DNA of 64,000 nt. Origin: Bacteroidales bacterium UBA1176 (GTDB taxonomy: Bacteria > Bacteroidota > Bacteroidia > Bacteroidales > WCHB1-69). A program made the position numbers and the translations under genes. This document shows, piece after piece, positions 36,498 through 47,032 of the stretch. Location: contig DBYW01000034.1 of NCBI GenBank assembly GCA_002311645.1, forward strand, positions 67,173-131,172. Reading direction: 5' to 3'. How positions within the stretch are numbered: the first letter of the stretch is position 1; every line of letters begins with the position of its first letter. The notes below the pieces were generated by a model. It was not told where the DNA came from. It searched no databases and saw nothing but the letters and a program-made list of their open reading frames with translations.

Positions 36498-38936
36498 TTA
36501 TTCTCCCGTGCTCTCCACACCAGAGTCCTCCGTTGCCTTCTTTTCCAACTCCATCTTACCAAAACGCAGGGTGATGCCCGCCGTAATGAAGCGGCTCACG
36601 TTCTTGGATGTGGTGGTGGATACGTAGTATGGATTGTCGTTGGTGGTGCGACGGCTGTTCCAATTGAAAATGTCGTTCACGTTGAGGTGGACAGAGAGCT
36701 TGCGGTCGAAGAAGTCTGCGCGCAGGCCGGCATTAATGGAGTAATGTGGCAACGTGGTCGTGAAAAGTGACACACTCTTGGAACGGTAGTTCGCGGAAAC
36801 GTTGATTTCTAATTTCTTCCACACCTTTGCCCAGAAACGCAACCGGAAACTGTAGCCGAGGTTGGAGGTGATGCGCGGGTCTGCCTCGTTGCGGAACTGG
36901 AACTCCGAACGCGTGTAGTAGAGGTTGGCGTAAAACCGAATGTTCATGAAGGCCTTCAGACGGTAGGTGACATTCAGGTCCGCACCCGTGTTAAAAGACT
37001 TTCCAGCATTCACGGGCTGCGAGAAGGAGACGATGCGCCCGAAATAGTCGTTGAATATCACGTCGGTCATCGTGCTGGTCAGGTCTTTGGAATGGCGGAA
37101 GTAGGCATTGATGCCCACGTTGCCGAACTTCTTGAAAAACTTGGTCCAACCGGCCTCCACGGAGTTGGTATAGGTGGGGCGCAAGTAGGGATTGCCCATG
37201 GAAAAATCATCTTCCCCGTAAGAGACGAAGGTTGATAGCCGTGAGGCCGACGGGTTGCTGACCCTGCGGGTGTAGCTCAGGCTGAAATTGTGCATCGACT
37301 TGGTGCGGTAGCTGAGGTGCAACGAGGGATAGAGGCTGAAATAGCCCTTGGCCACGTCACCGTAGGGGGCGTTGAGGATGTGATAATCGTAAAAGACATA
37401 TTCGGAACGGAGGCCTGCCTTGGCGGTGAAGTTGCCGAACTTGTGCTGGATGGTGACGTAGGCATCGAGGTCGTACTCGCGGTCATCCACGTCCATGAGA
37501 CGCAAGGAGTCGGTGTTGTAGATGTCCGCCCCCGGCACCAACGTGTCATACAGGGTGATGTTCTTGTCGAATGCGACATCACCGCTGACACCCACCCCGA
37601 TTTCGCCATTCTTATGGTAGGGAATCACGTAGTCAAGGCTGGCGGAGGTGGAAAAACTATTGCCTTTCGGGGAGCCGAGACGCCTTTTGTCAAGCTCGTT
37701 TTGTATCAAATAGTCGCGAAAATAGTCGGAGCTTCCCTGGTTATGGCGATAGTTGAAGGTCCAGTCGGCATCAATTTTGTGCCCTGTCTGGCGGTTGAAG
37801 AAATGCTCAAAAGCCAGTCCGCCGTAGGCACCGGCACTGAAGCTCGAGGATTCCGTCGAGGTGTTGTATTGGAACAATTCTTCAGGAAAATACTCCTGTC
37901 GAAGCGCTTGGGACAGGTTGTTGGAAATACTGTAGCGGGGATAAGTGCCAGCCCAGAAACGCATGGTGTTGAGGGTGTCGAAGATATAGGAACCGTTAAA
38001 GTTAAAGCCTGTGTTGACATTATGTCCTTTTCCGTTGCTGAAGCCCAAGTAGGTAGAGGCGGTGTCATGTTCGTTGTTAAACTGTGTGTATGAGCTGGTA
38101 GCGTTGTGACGGCTGTACGAGTAGCTTGCGTTGAGATAGAAATTCAGGGAGAGTTTCTGGTTGGCCCAGACGTAGGAGACCCACGGGGTAATGTTGGGTG
38201 AGGAAGATCCGCGGATGCCGAAGCTGACAAAGCTGTTTTTCTTGATGGCAGAGGTAGTCACGATGTTGATGATGCCGGCATCGCTCTTGGAGCTGTATTT
38301 GGCGGAAGGATTGGTGATGACCTCTATTCGCTCCAACGAGTTGGCGGGCAGTTGCTGGATGAACTCCTTGAGGTTCTCCTCTGTGAGGTGGGAAGGTCTG
38401 TCGTTGAGCCATATTTCAACGGAGGAGACGCCACGGAGGGTGATGTTGCCTTCGATATCGACCTCCACACCGGGGGCATTCTCGAGCGCGTCGGCGGCCG
38501 TGCCGTCCTGGATGGTTGGATCCTCGGCCACGTTGTACATTGTTTTCTCACCGTCCACTAAATAGACGGGCTTCTCGCCGGCGATGGTGACCTCCTGCAA
38601 GGTGTTCTTCTCCCGGTGCATGCGGATACGCCCTATATCAACGACGGGGTTATCGCCCTCGCAGCGCACGGCGCGCGTGACGGGCGCGTAGCCCACCAGG
38701 AAGGCCATGAGATTGTATCGCCCGGCAGGCACGTCATCAAGGGTGAAGTTACCCTCCGCGTCGGTGAAGGTCACCGCCACCGTTTTCATGGCCGAGTCGG
38801 GCGTGACAAGCCCCACCCGCACATAGAAGAGACGCTCACGGCGCGCACTGTCCACCACCGTACCCCGCACGGTGTAGTTCTGAGCAAAGGTGAGCAAAGG
38901 GAGAGAGAAGAGCAAGAGGAGAATCAGGCGTTTCAT
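36498..38936 (-). CDS. TonB-dependent-receptor-like outer membrane protein (OMP_b-brl type)
   Basis: The 812-residue protein has a signal peptide (1-18), a carboxypeptidase-regulatory-like domain (about 20-105, TVRGTVVDSARRERLFYVRV), a plug-like domain (about 120-220, VYLVDGEKTMYNV then LERIEVITNPSAKYSSKSD) and a large C-terminal barrel (230-790, YTRRVSNPSASRLSTFVSYG) of the OMP_b-brl type. No TonB box was identified and no SusD-like partner is next to it, so it is not a classical glycan-uptake pair. It may take up a peptide, siderophore or metal. The last 20 residues after the final strand are charged (GKMELEKKATEDSG). Confidence 0.9.
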   Translation of the reverse strand: MKRLILLLLFSLPLLTFAQNYTVRGTVVDSARRERLFYVRVGLVTPDSAMKTVAVTFTDAEGNFTLDDVPAGRYNLMAFLVGYAPVTRAVRCEGDNPVVDIGRIRMHREKNTLQEVTIAGEKPVYLVDGEKTMYNVAEDPTIQDGTAADALENAPGVEVDIEGNITLRGVSSVEIWLNDRPSHLTEENLKEFIQQLPANSLERIEVITNPSAKYSSKSDAGIINIVTTSAIKKNSFVSFGIRGSSSPNITPWVSYVWANQKLSLNFYLNASYSYSRHNATSSYTQFNNEHDTASTYLGFSNGKGHNVNTGFNFNGSYIFDTLNTMRFWAGTYPRYSISNNLSQALRQEYFPEELFQYNTSTESSSFSAGAYGGLAFEHFFNRQTGHKIDADWTFNYRHNQGSSDYFRDYLIQNELDKRRLGSPKGNSFSTSASLDYVIPYHKNGEIGVGVSGDVAFDKNITLYDTLVPGADIYNTDSLRLMDVDDREYDLDAYVTIQHKFGNFTAKAGLRSEYVFYDYHILNAPYGDVAKGYFSLYPSLHLSYRTKSMHNFSLSYTRRVSNPSASRLSTFVSYGEDDFSMGNPYLRPTYTNSVEAGWTKFFKKFGNVGINAYFRHSKDLTSTMTDVIFNDYFGRIVSFSQPVNAGKSFNTGADLNVTYRLKAFMNIRFYANLYYTRSEFQFRNEADPRITSNLGYSFRLRFWAKVWKKLEINVSANYRSKSVSLFTTTLPHYSINAGLRADFFDRKLSVHLNVNDIFNWNSRRTTNDNPYYVSTTTSKNVSRFITAGITLRFGKMELEKKATEDSGVESTGE

Positions 38937-39002
38937 GTCTTGGTAAATTATATATGACGACTATGTTACAGTATGCCGGACATAAACCATGATCACAATA
39001 AA

Positions 39003-40493
39003 TCACGATTTATGCAGCACGCCGTTTAGCACTTTCTTGACGAGTTCCCTTTCGTTATAAACAACCACGCCCACATAGACGAGCATCAGCACCGTGTTGA
39101 CCACAAAAACCCAGATTTGTTTCTGCGGATGGAAAAGGATGCTGAATTCATAGAGCAGCAGGGCCAAGGATAAATAGCCGAATAACGATCCCAATTTGTA
39201 CGGAACAGGGCTTTTGAATTGTCCCACTATGTAGGAGAGCACCATGCAGATGCCATATCCCGCCAAACCGCCCCACGCACAGGCCATGTAGCCGTATTTC
39301 GGGACAAAGATAAAATTGATGGCCAGCATCACCGCGCACCCGATGGCGGAAAAGATGGCACCCCACCATGTCTGCTTGTTCAGTTTATACCAGAATGAAA
39401 GGTTGAAATAGACGCCCATGAAGATCTCTGCCATCATCACAATAGGCACAGCCCGCAGCCCTTCCCAATAATCCTCTTTAATGATGAACTTGAATATGTC
39501 CATATACAAGACAACAATCAGGAAGGCCATAAGCGTGAAGATGACATAGTATTTCATCACATCGGCTTGCATCTCTTTGCTGTTTTTCTCTTTTTGCCCG
39601 CCAAAAACGAAAGGCTCGTAGGCATACCGGAAGGCTTGCGTGAAGATAGCGATAATCATGGCAATCTTGACACAGGCGCCGTAAATGCCAAGCTGCACCT
39701 CACCCACCTGGCCGGGAACGATGAATTTATAGCAAATCTTGTCGGCCACTTGGTTGAGGATGCCGATAAGTCCGAGCAACAGTAACGGCCAAGTATACCG
39801 GAGCATGTCTTTCAGCAGGGCACGGTCGATGCCAAAGCGCAGTCCCTTGATTTCCGGGATGAAGCCTAACGTGACACCGGCGGTACACAAGAGGTTGACA
39901 ATGAAGACGTAACCAACTTGGTAGTTGGGATCGTACCAACTCATCAGGGACGGGTGGCTTTGCTGGAGTGCCGGGGCCATCAGGAAAATGAAAAGATTGA
40001 GCAGGATGTTGCTGACAATGAAAGAGAGCTTGAGGGTGACAAACTTGAGGGCACGGTTCTCGTTTCGCAGACGGGCGAAAAGGATGGCCTGAAAAGCATC
40101 AAAAGAGACCACGGTGGCCATCACGCGGATGTACTCCGGATGGTTCTCATAGTGAAGCATGTTGGCAATGCCGTTGCCAAACACCATACAAATGAGCCAA
40201 AAGACGAGCGCCACGAGTCCCACGGCGTTGCCGGCAGTGGAGAATGCCTTGCGGGAGTCCACATCCTCGCGGTTGGCATAGTAGAAAAAGGTGGTCTCCA
40301 TGCCGAAGGTGAGCAGCACCAACAACAATGCTGTGTAGGCGTAGATGTTGGTGACAATGCCGTATCCACCTGAAGCGGCAGCAATTTTATAAGTGTACAA
40401 CGGCACCAGCATGTAGTTCAGGAATCGTCCAATGATACTGCTGAGGCCGTAAATGGCGGTCTGTCCCGCCAACTTTTTCAATGAATTGGCCAT
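39003..40493 (-). CDS. wzx: polysaccharide flippase (Wzx-like, MOP superfamily)
   Basis: The 496-residue integral membrane protein has about 12-14 hydrophobic segments. Its N-terminus, SLKKLAGQTAIYGLSSIIGR (then FLNYMLVPLYT), is characteristic of lipid-linked oligosaccharide flippases of the polysaccharide transport family. It would move undecaprenyl-linked repeat units to the periplasmic face. It lies 3 bp after the O-antigen polymerase/ligase gene and is last in the aspS-wzz-wzy-wzx run. The symbol is functional inference from family and context. Confidence 0.85.
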   Translation of the reverse strand: MANSLKKLAGQTAIYGLSSIIGRFLNYMLVPLYTYKIAAASGGYGIVTNIYAYTALLLVLLTFGMETTFFYYANREDVDSRKAFSTAGNAVGLVALVFWLICMVFGNGIANMLHYENHPEYIRVMATVVSFDAFQAILFARLRNENRALKFVTLKLSFIVSNILLNLFIFLMAPALQQSHPSLMSWYDPNYQVGYVFIVNLLCTAGVTLGFIPEIKGLRFGIDRALLKDMLRYTWPLLLLGLIGILNQVADKICYKFIVPGQVGEVQLGIYGACVKIAMIIAIFTQAFRYAYEPFVFGGQKEKNSKEMQADVMKYYVIFTLMAFLIVVLYMDIFKFIIKEDYWEGLRAVPIVMMAEIFMGVYFNLSFWYKLNKQTWWGAIFSAIGCAVMLAINFIFVPKYGYMACAWGGLAGYGICMVLSYIVGQFKSPVPYKLGSLFGYLSLALLLYEFSILFHPQKQIWVFVVNTVLMLVYVGVVVYNERELVKKVLNGVLHKS

Positions 40494-40496
40494 AGG

Positions 40497-41987
40497 TTAT
40501 GGGGTTTGGGGCGCTGGTTCACCAGCGTCAGGTTCGGTATCTGGTTTGAGGCTCATCACGGTGATGACGGCAAAGGCACCCCAAAAGGGGAGCGATAGTT
40601 TATCGGTATCCAAGAAATTATTGAGTGTGCCATGCACAAAATAGGTGACGAGGGCCAGCGTCATCATCAGGCAGAAGAGACGCCGTGTGGGGTCGTGCGA
40701 GTGGTTATAGGTGCGGATGCCCGTATAAAGGCTGCAAAACAGGAGTGCAAATACGGTAAGCATTCCGATGATGCCGCTCTCGGCACAAGGGCCGATATAT
40801 TCACTATGTGCGTTGCCGCCGTCTCCGAAGTCCGTAGTGATGATGGTTTTGAACTGGCTTTTCTGAAACGGAGCATAGACAAACTGATACGTGCCAGGCC
40901 CCCACCCTACCACGGGACGCTCGCGAATCATGCCGAACGCCGAATCCCATCGATTCAGGCGCTCCACATTGGAAGCGTCCGTCGTGATGTTCGATATCGA
41001 CTGCAACTGCTCCGTCAGGTTACCGGACGAGTCCTGGCTGTTGCGGCTCATTTTGTAGAGGATGTCGTCGGCATAGAAATAGAAAGCTGTTCCAAACACC
41101 AACCCGGCGGCCACGAGCCACGAGAGCTTGATGCGCAATTTCAGCACCACAAGCACACCAATAGCCACCACAAAACTAATCCAGGCCGCACGACTGTACG
41201 AAAGGTAAAGCCCCATCAACATGATGACTGTCAGTATCGTATAGAATATTTTATGGAAAACATTGTTCTTCGGCAGGAAAAAGCAGCAGCCCGTGATGGG
41301 TACGAAGAAGGCCAGCACCGCACCGTAGGCGGTATGGTCGTTGTAGAAAGGACTCATCACCCAATGGGCGTAATTGCTGTCGAAACCGCTCAGCGCATGC
41401 TTGATGGAGGTGATAATCACCACAATGGACAAAGCAACCGCATAGCAGTTGAAGTAACGCAAAAGATTGCGGTTGTCATCCTTGATAAGTTGTATGGTCA
41501 TCCAATAACAGGCGGTAGTGAACCATATCTTCGAAAGCCAGAACTTGATGGAAACCACTGGTATCTCGCTGGTCAGGCAGGTCATGAACATCCACGCCAA
41601 GTATACGAAGATGGCAATGGAGATAGGATGTCGCAACAACTTGCGGTCGATAGACAAATCGTAAATCAGGCGGCACAAGAACAGGAAAGTGACGGCAATC
41701 ATCACAATCTCGCTCGGAAACGACAATCCGAGCTTGTAATCCTTGAACTCAAGGGCTATGGAAAATGGAGTGACGAAAGCCATGAGATACATCACCCAAT
41801 CGACATGAAAAATCAGCAAATATACCAAGACTGCACCGCCTGTCAGCAAGGGTATGATGGGCAATTCCTTGGTGATGGCGATGCTGTTGACGAGAACAAG
41901 CAGGACGGCGGTGAGCAGCAAGGCCCACTGTTCGCCCGTCAGCTTATTTGTCAGCTTCTTCAGGCTTGGTGGCAGGTTTATCTTCAA
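40497..41987 (-). CDS. O-antigen ligase/polymerase family protein (Wzy/WaaL-like)
   Basis: The 496-residue membrane protein has about 11-12 hydrophobic segments and a periplasmic loop with RPVVGWGPGTYQFVYAPFQ and GNAHSEYIGPCAESGIIG, the Wzy_C signature including the conserved Arg and His. Family members either polymerise O-units (Wzy) or ligate polymer to lipid A-core (WaaL), and sequence alone does not separate the two. Its ATG lies 44 bp inside the 3' end of the wzz-like gene in another frame, and no later start preserves the first membrane segment, so the long overlap appears real. The flippase follows after 3 bp. Confidence 0.87.
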   Translation of the reverse strand: MKINLPPSLKKLTNKLTGEQWALLLTAVLLVLVNSIAITKELPIIPLLTGGAVLVYLLIFHVDWVMYLMAFVTPFSIALEFKDYKLGLSFPSEIVMIAVTFLFLCRLIYDLSIDRKLLRHPISIAIFVYLAWMFMTCLTSEIPVVSIKFWLSKIWFTTACYWMTIQLIKDDNRNLLRYFNCYAVALSIVVIITSIKHALSGFDSNYAHWVMSPFYNDHTAYGAVLAFFVPITGCCFFLPKNNVFHKIFYTILTVIMLMGLYLSYSRAAWISFVVAIGVLVVLKLRIKLSWLVAAGLVFGTAFYFYADDILYKMSRNSQDSSGNLTEQLQSISNITTDASNVERLNRWDSAFGMIRERPVVGWGPGTYQFVYAPFQKSQFKTIITTDFGDGGNAHSEYIGPCAESGIIGMLTVFALLFCSLYTGIRTYNHSHDPTRRLFCLMMTLALVTYFVHGTLNNFLDTDKLSLPFWGAFAVITVMSLKPDTEPDAGEPAPQTP

Positions 41988-42961
41988 TTTTGTCGATCAT
42001 TAAGAGCACAATCAACGCAATTGCCAACACGCAGAAAGTGGAGACAATCATGATGACCGAGCGCTTGGGGAAGTATTTCTTGTCGGCTGGAATGGGTCTG
42101 TCCACCACAAATTTCACAGGAATGCAACCTTCCATGTCAAGTTGGGCATTCATCATCTTGGACTTGCAAAGTGACTGATATTCACGGAAATTATATTGGA
42201 GGTCATGCCAGGCATCGAGACGCGGTCCCCATTCGGCCAGCTTTTTCTGCTCATTTTCGAGACGCGCGATGGCGGCCTGGTTACCCTGGGCCACAGCTAT
42301 GGCGTACTGTTGCATCACGCGATTGGTCTGCTCTTCCACTTCAAAGACGCCATGCTCCATGCACACCTGAATGGAGTCATCGATGCGCGCAATCTCCTTG
42401 TTCACGGAATCCACCTGACGCTGCAAGGCGGCAAAGGCGGCGGCGGCACGTTCGTGTTCCGCACGATTCTTCACCGTGTCGATGAGGCGCAACACATAAT
42501 TCGCCATGTCACAGGCCATCTGCGGATCCTCATCGGACACCGAAATGGAGATGGCTCCATAGTCCGTGCGTTTGATGGTCAGATTGTTGGTCAACATCTT
42601 GTAGAGCTTCGTCTGCCAACCCTTCGACTTGGTGCTGACATCGTAATGATCGGCCAAATTGTAGTGTTCAATCAAGGAATCCTTAATTTCCAGCGCGTTG
42701 AGCAGTTGCATCAGCTGTTCCGTTTCCTCCTCCGTGCCGTATGCCTTCATTTCAAGTCTCTCGTTGTAGTTCTCCTTGTTGAGGAGAATTTTGGCTGTGG
42801 AATTAGTGCGCGTGGCGTATATGACGGCGGTGGACTTGAAGCGCGGGGTCACGAGATAGGAGCAAAGCAGGGAGAGTATAGCGGTGGCAAGGCCAATGAT
42901 AAGCAACCATTTGCGCCATTTCCACACAAATTTCAGCAGACTAAAAGAATTGTATTGGTCG

Positions 42962-42972
<11 letters not shown>
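41944..42972 (-). CDS. Wzz-like polysaccharide chain-length determinant
   Basis: The 342-residue inner-membrane protein has a short cytoplasmic N-terminus (SFSLLKFVWKWRKWLLIIG), TM1 at about 18-40, a long periplasmic coiled-coil region (about 150-270, EHERAAAAFAALQRQVDSVN) and a second TM near 308-330 (VIMIVSTFCVLAIALIVLLM). This is the layout of Wzz co-polymerases that set O-antigen length. No tyrosine-kinase domain is fused. It overlaps the end of aspS by 11 bp and the start of the polymerase/ligase gene by 44 bp. Confidence 0.88.
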
Positions 42973-44722
<1,750 letters not shown>

Positions 44723-44744
44723 TACATTATATTTTTAGAGGCTG

Positions 44745-44752
44745 CAAAGATA
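44745..44752 (-). promoter_or_regulatory. -7 promoter box for aspS operon (TATCTTTG)
   Basis: TATCTTTG followed by CAGCC on the minus strand, 22 nt upstream of the aspS ATG. It lies just downstream of the pspC hairpin. It would drive aspS and the three polysaccharide genes. Confidence 0.6.
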
Positions 44753-44760
44753 CAAAAATA

Positions 44761-44802
44761 GCACGAGGGCGACCCAAAAAATCTTTTGACTCACCCTCGT
44801 GC
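44761..44802 (-). terminator. terminator hairpin after pspC
   Basis: A perfect 9-bp stem (GCACGAGGG / CCCTCGTGC) with a 24-nt loop is followed on the minus strand by TATTTTTG. It ends pspC transcription immediately before the aspS promoter. Confidence 0.6.
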
Positions 44803-44833
44803 CTTCAACAAGACCATGATACGATATGCACGA

Positions 44834-45022
44834 CTATGCCTCTGGCGCGGCAATCCAGATAATCAGATATAGGAGCAAGCCACCGCCAAAGATAAGCAAA
44901 AGGGCGAGAAAGATAATCCGCACCACCGTGGGATCAATGTTCAGATATTCTGCAAGCCCCCCGCACACACCGGCAATCTTACGGTCTGTCAAACTACGGG
45001 TCAATTTCTTGTATTCACTCAT
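44834..45022 (-). CDS. PspC-domain small membrane protein
   Basis: The 62-residue protein is a stand-alone PspC domain: SLTDRKIAGVCGGLAEYLNI followed by DPTVVRIIFLALLL and one strong membrane segment ending WIAAPEA. In E. coli PspC takes part in the envelope phage-shock response. In Bacteroidota such small copies are common and their role is not established. There are no other psp genes nearby. It lies 27 bp after hydG on the same strand and ends at a hairpin terminator. Confidence 0.92.
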   Translation of the reverse strand: MSEYKKLTRSLTDRKIAGVCGGLAEYLNIDPTVVRIIFLALLLIFGGGLLLYLIIWIAAPEA

Positions 45023-45049
45023 ATTATTGTATTTTAATATGTTACATCG

Positions 45050-46504
45050 TTAGAAGTACAAGTCGCGTTCGCCCTGTTTGATGCGCTCGATGCGCTTGAG
45101 CAACTCTTCGCGGAACTTTTCATCCACATTGGTCATATTGTTTTCTATCACCTTCCAGCCCTTGGCGGCCACCTCAGGAGTCGCATAGTCCACCAAGTAT
45201 TCACTGAGCGTCAGGATGGCGTTGGGCGTGCAGTAACGTTTGATAAAGCCCGGCACGCTGAACTCCATGAAATGCTCGCCCGTGCGTCCGAGACGGTAAC
45301 AGGCCGTGCAGAAGCTGGGGATGTAGTTGCCGTCAAGCAACTCCTCGATAATATCACCGAGGGTGCGGTCATCCCCGATTTTGAACTGTTCACGGTGCAG
45401 GTTCTGGTCCTCCTGTTTGTCGCTGTTCTTCTCTGTCTCCTCATGATGGTATTTGTAGTCGCCGATCTGGAGGTTGGTGCCGCCGTCAATCTGGGAGATG
45501 CCATATTGGATGGCCTTGGCGCGGAAAGCGGCATCCTCGCGGGCGGTGAGAATCATGCCGGTGTAGGGCACAGCTAAACGGAAGATGGCGATAATCTTCT
45601 CGAAGGTGTCGTCATCCACGAAATACTTCTTGTCAATGTCAAGGCCGGAGGCATCCTTGATGCGCGGGAAGGAGATGGTGTGCGGTCCCACGTTGAAGCA
45701 AGCCTCCAAGTGGTTGGTGTGGCGAATCATGGCGAGCACCTCGAAGCGCCAGTCGTAGAGACCAAAGAGGATGCCGAGCCCGTTGTCATCGATGCCGGCT
45801 TGCTGGGCGCGGTCCATGGCGGTAAGACGCCACTCATAGTTGCCCTTGATGGTGTTGGCGGGGTGATACCAGGAGTAGGCTTCCGGGTGATAGGTTTCCT
45901 GGAATATCTGGTAGGTGCCAATGCCGGCCTCCTTCACGGTGCGGAATCCCTCCACATCCAGCGGGGCGGCATTGATGTTGACGCGGCGGATGGAACCGTT
46001 GCCCTTCTTGGTGGCATACGTGATCTTGACGGTGTGCGCGATGTACTCGGGTGAGTATTTCGGCGACTCGCCATAGACCAAGATAAGGCGCTTTTGGCCG
46101 TCCTCCTCCAAGGCCTCCACGCTACGCACGAGTTCCTCGTCCGTGAGGGTGGTGCGCACCTGATCTTTGTTGGAGGAGCGGAATCCGCAATATTTGCAAT
46201 TATTAACACAATAATTGCCCACATAAAGCGGGGCGAAAAGCACGATGCGGTTGCCGTAGACACGGCGTTTCAGCTCGCGCGCACCCTCTTTGATCTCTTC
46301 CACCAAAACGGGGTCGGTGGTGTTCACCAACACCGCCGTTTCCTCCAAGGTGAGGCGGTTTTTGTCGAGGGATTTTTGGATAATGGCCCGCACACGCTCA
46401 GGCGTGCTTTCGGTTTGGTTGATATAATCCCATATTTCATCAACATCGATGAAAGGTTTCCCTATTTCGTCGGGGATACGGCATTTTTCTGGATGGAATT
46501 GCAT
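45050..46504 (-). CDS. hydG: [FeFe]-hydrogenase H-cluster maturase HydG (radical SAM tyrosine lyase)
   Basis: HydG cleaves tyrosine with S-adenosylmethionine to make the CO and cyanide ligands of the [FeFe]-hydrogenase H-cluster. The 484-residue protein has the radical-SAM cluster motif CVNNCKYC (Cys99, Cys103, Cys106) and a C-terminal C-x2-C-x22-C site (CTACYRLGRTGEH... to RYC), the second iron-sulfur cluster that separates HydG from ThiH. Length is typical. A TM1266-type regulator lies 103 bp upstream. hydE, hydF and the hydrogenase are not in the window. The organism is therefore likely a hydrogen-metabolising anaerobe. Confidence 0.95.
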   Translation of the reverse strand: MQFHPEKCRIPDEIGKPFIDVDEIWDYINQTESTPERVRAIIQKSLDKNRLTLEETAVLVNTTDPVLVEEIKEGARELKRRVYGNRIVLFAPLYVGNYCVNNCKYCGFRSSNKDQVRTTLTDEELVRSVEALEEDGQKRLILVYGESPKYSPEYIAHTVKITYATKKGNGSIRRVNINAAPLDVEGFRTVKEAGIGTYQIFQETYHPEAYSWYHPANTIKGNYEWRLTAMDRAQQAGIDDNGLGILFGLYDWRFEVLAMIRHTNHLEACFNVGPHTISFPRIKDASGLDIDKKYFVDDDTFEKIIAIFRLAVPYTGMILTAREDAAFRAKAIQYGISQIDGGTNLQIGDYKYHHEETEKNSDKQEDQNLHREQFKIGDDRTLGDIIEELLDGNYIPSFCTACYRLGRTGEHFMEFSVPGFIKRYCTPNAILTLSEYLVDYATPEVAAKGWKVIENNMTNVDEKFREELLKRIERIKQGERDLYF

Positions 46505-46517
46505 ATTATTGTTAGTT

Positions 46518-46580
46518 TTGGTTATTGTTGGCTGTTGAACTATGGCTGTTAGCTGTTGGTCGATAGCTTTTGGACTATGA
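46518..46580. repeat. degenerate ggctgttagctgttgg intergenic repeat
   Basis: The gap between the TM1266-type gene and hydG consists of ttggctgttgaactatggctgttagctgttggtc-like units, the complement of the repeats at 34713 and 56834. I saw no promoter here. Confidence 0.4.
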
Positions 46581-46607
46581 CGATGAATTATAAAATGGTC
46601 TTAAGCC

Positions 46608-46856
46608 TTACGACGCTTTCGTCACCACGGCTTTGGCCTCGATGTTGTCGAGGCGGCCCAATTTTCCGGATAAGGCGTTGATTTGGTTGGTGTCGCCTTC
46701 CACAATGAGGGAAATGACCGCAACTGCGCTGTCGCGGAACGGCAAGCCCTGACGGGCCAGAACGATGTCGGCATACTGGGAAATCACAGTGTTGACCTGT
46801 GGGGCTACGGCGCGGTCCTTGACCAGCACCGTGACAGTTCCAATTCTCTTTTCCAT
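46608..46856 (-). CDS. TM1266-type iron-only hydrogenase system regulator
   Basis: I use the ATG at 46856, giving 82 residues (MEKRIGTVTVLVKDRA...), because the upstream part of the open frame contains the promoter box. The product is a small ACT-like (NikR C-terminal-like) domain with VTVLVKDRAVAPQVNTVISQ and SLIVEGDTNQINALSGKLGR. It matches the family annotated as putative iron-only hydrogenase system regulator (TM1266). It has no DNA-binding helix-turn-helix, so a regulatory role is by family name only. It precedes hydG. Confidence 0.88.
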   Translation of the reverse strand: MEKRIGTVTVLVKDRAVAPQVNTVISQYADIVLARQGLPFRDSAVAVISLIVEGDTNQINALSGKLGRLDNIEAKAVVTKAS

Positions 46857-46896
46857 TAGTACAACTTTTGGATTAGGTGATTGTTGTAAAGCGCGG

Positions 46897-46904
46897 CAAA
46901 GATA
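46897..46904 (-). promoter_or_regulatory. -7 promoter box for TM1266-hydG (TATCTTTG)
   Basis: TATCTTTG followed by CCGCG on the minus strand, 40 nt upstream of the ATG at 46856. This placement decides the start of the small regulator gene. Confidence 0.6.
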
Positions 46905-46946
46905 CAAAAAATAAACTTTCTTATCCCTGCGTGAATACTTTTTTCC

Positions 46947-46954
46947 TATTTTTG
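46947..46954 (+). promoter_or_regulatory. -7 promoter box for ackA (TATTTTTG)
   Basis: TATTTTTG followed by CACC, 78 nt upstream of the ackA ATG and back to back with the TM1266-hydG promoter. Confidence 0.55.
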
Positions 46955-47032
46955 CACCTGCCAAATTTAATCCTGAAAATTAAATTTGCACACACCGGTT
47001 GTATCCGAAATACATAACATAATTTTATAAGT

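Noticed and set aside
41944..41987. Frameshift or assembly error suggested by the 44-bp overlap of the Wzz-like and polymerase/ligase genes
   Set aside because: Both proteins have complete, family-like ends: TM2 plus a charged tail for the first, and a full first membrane segment for the second.
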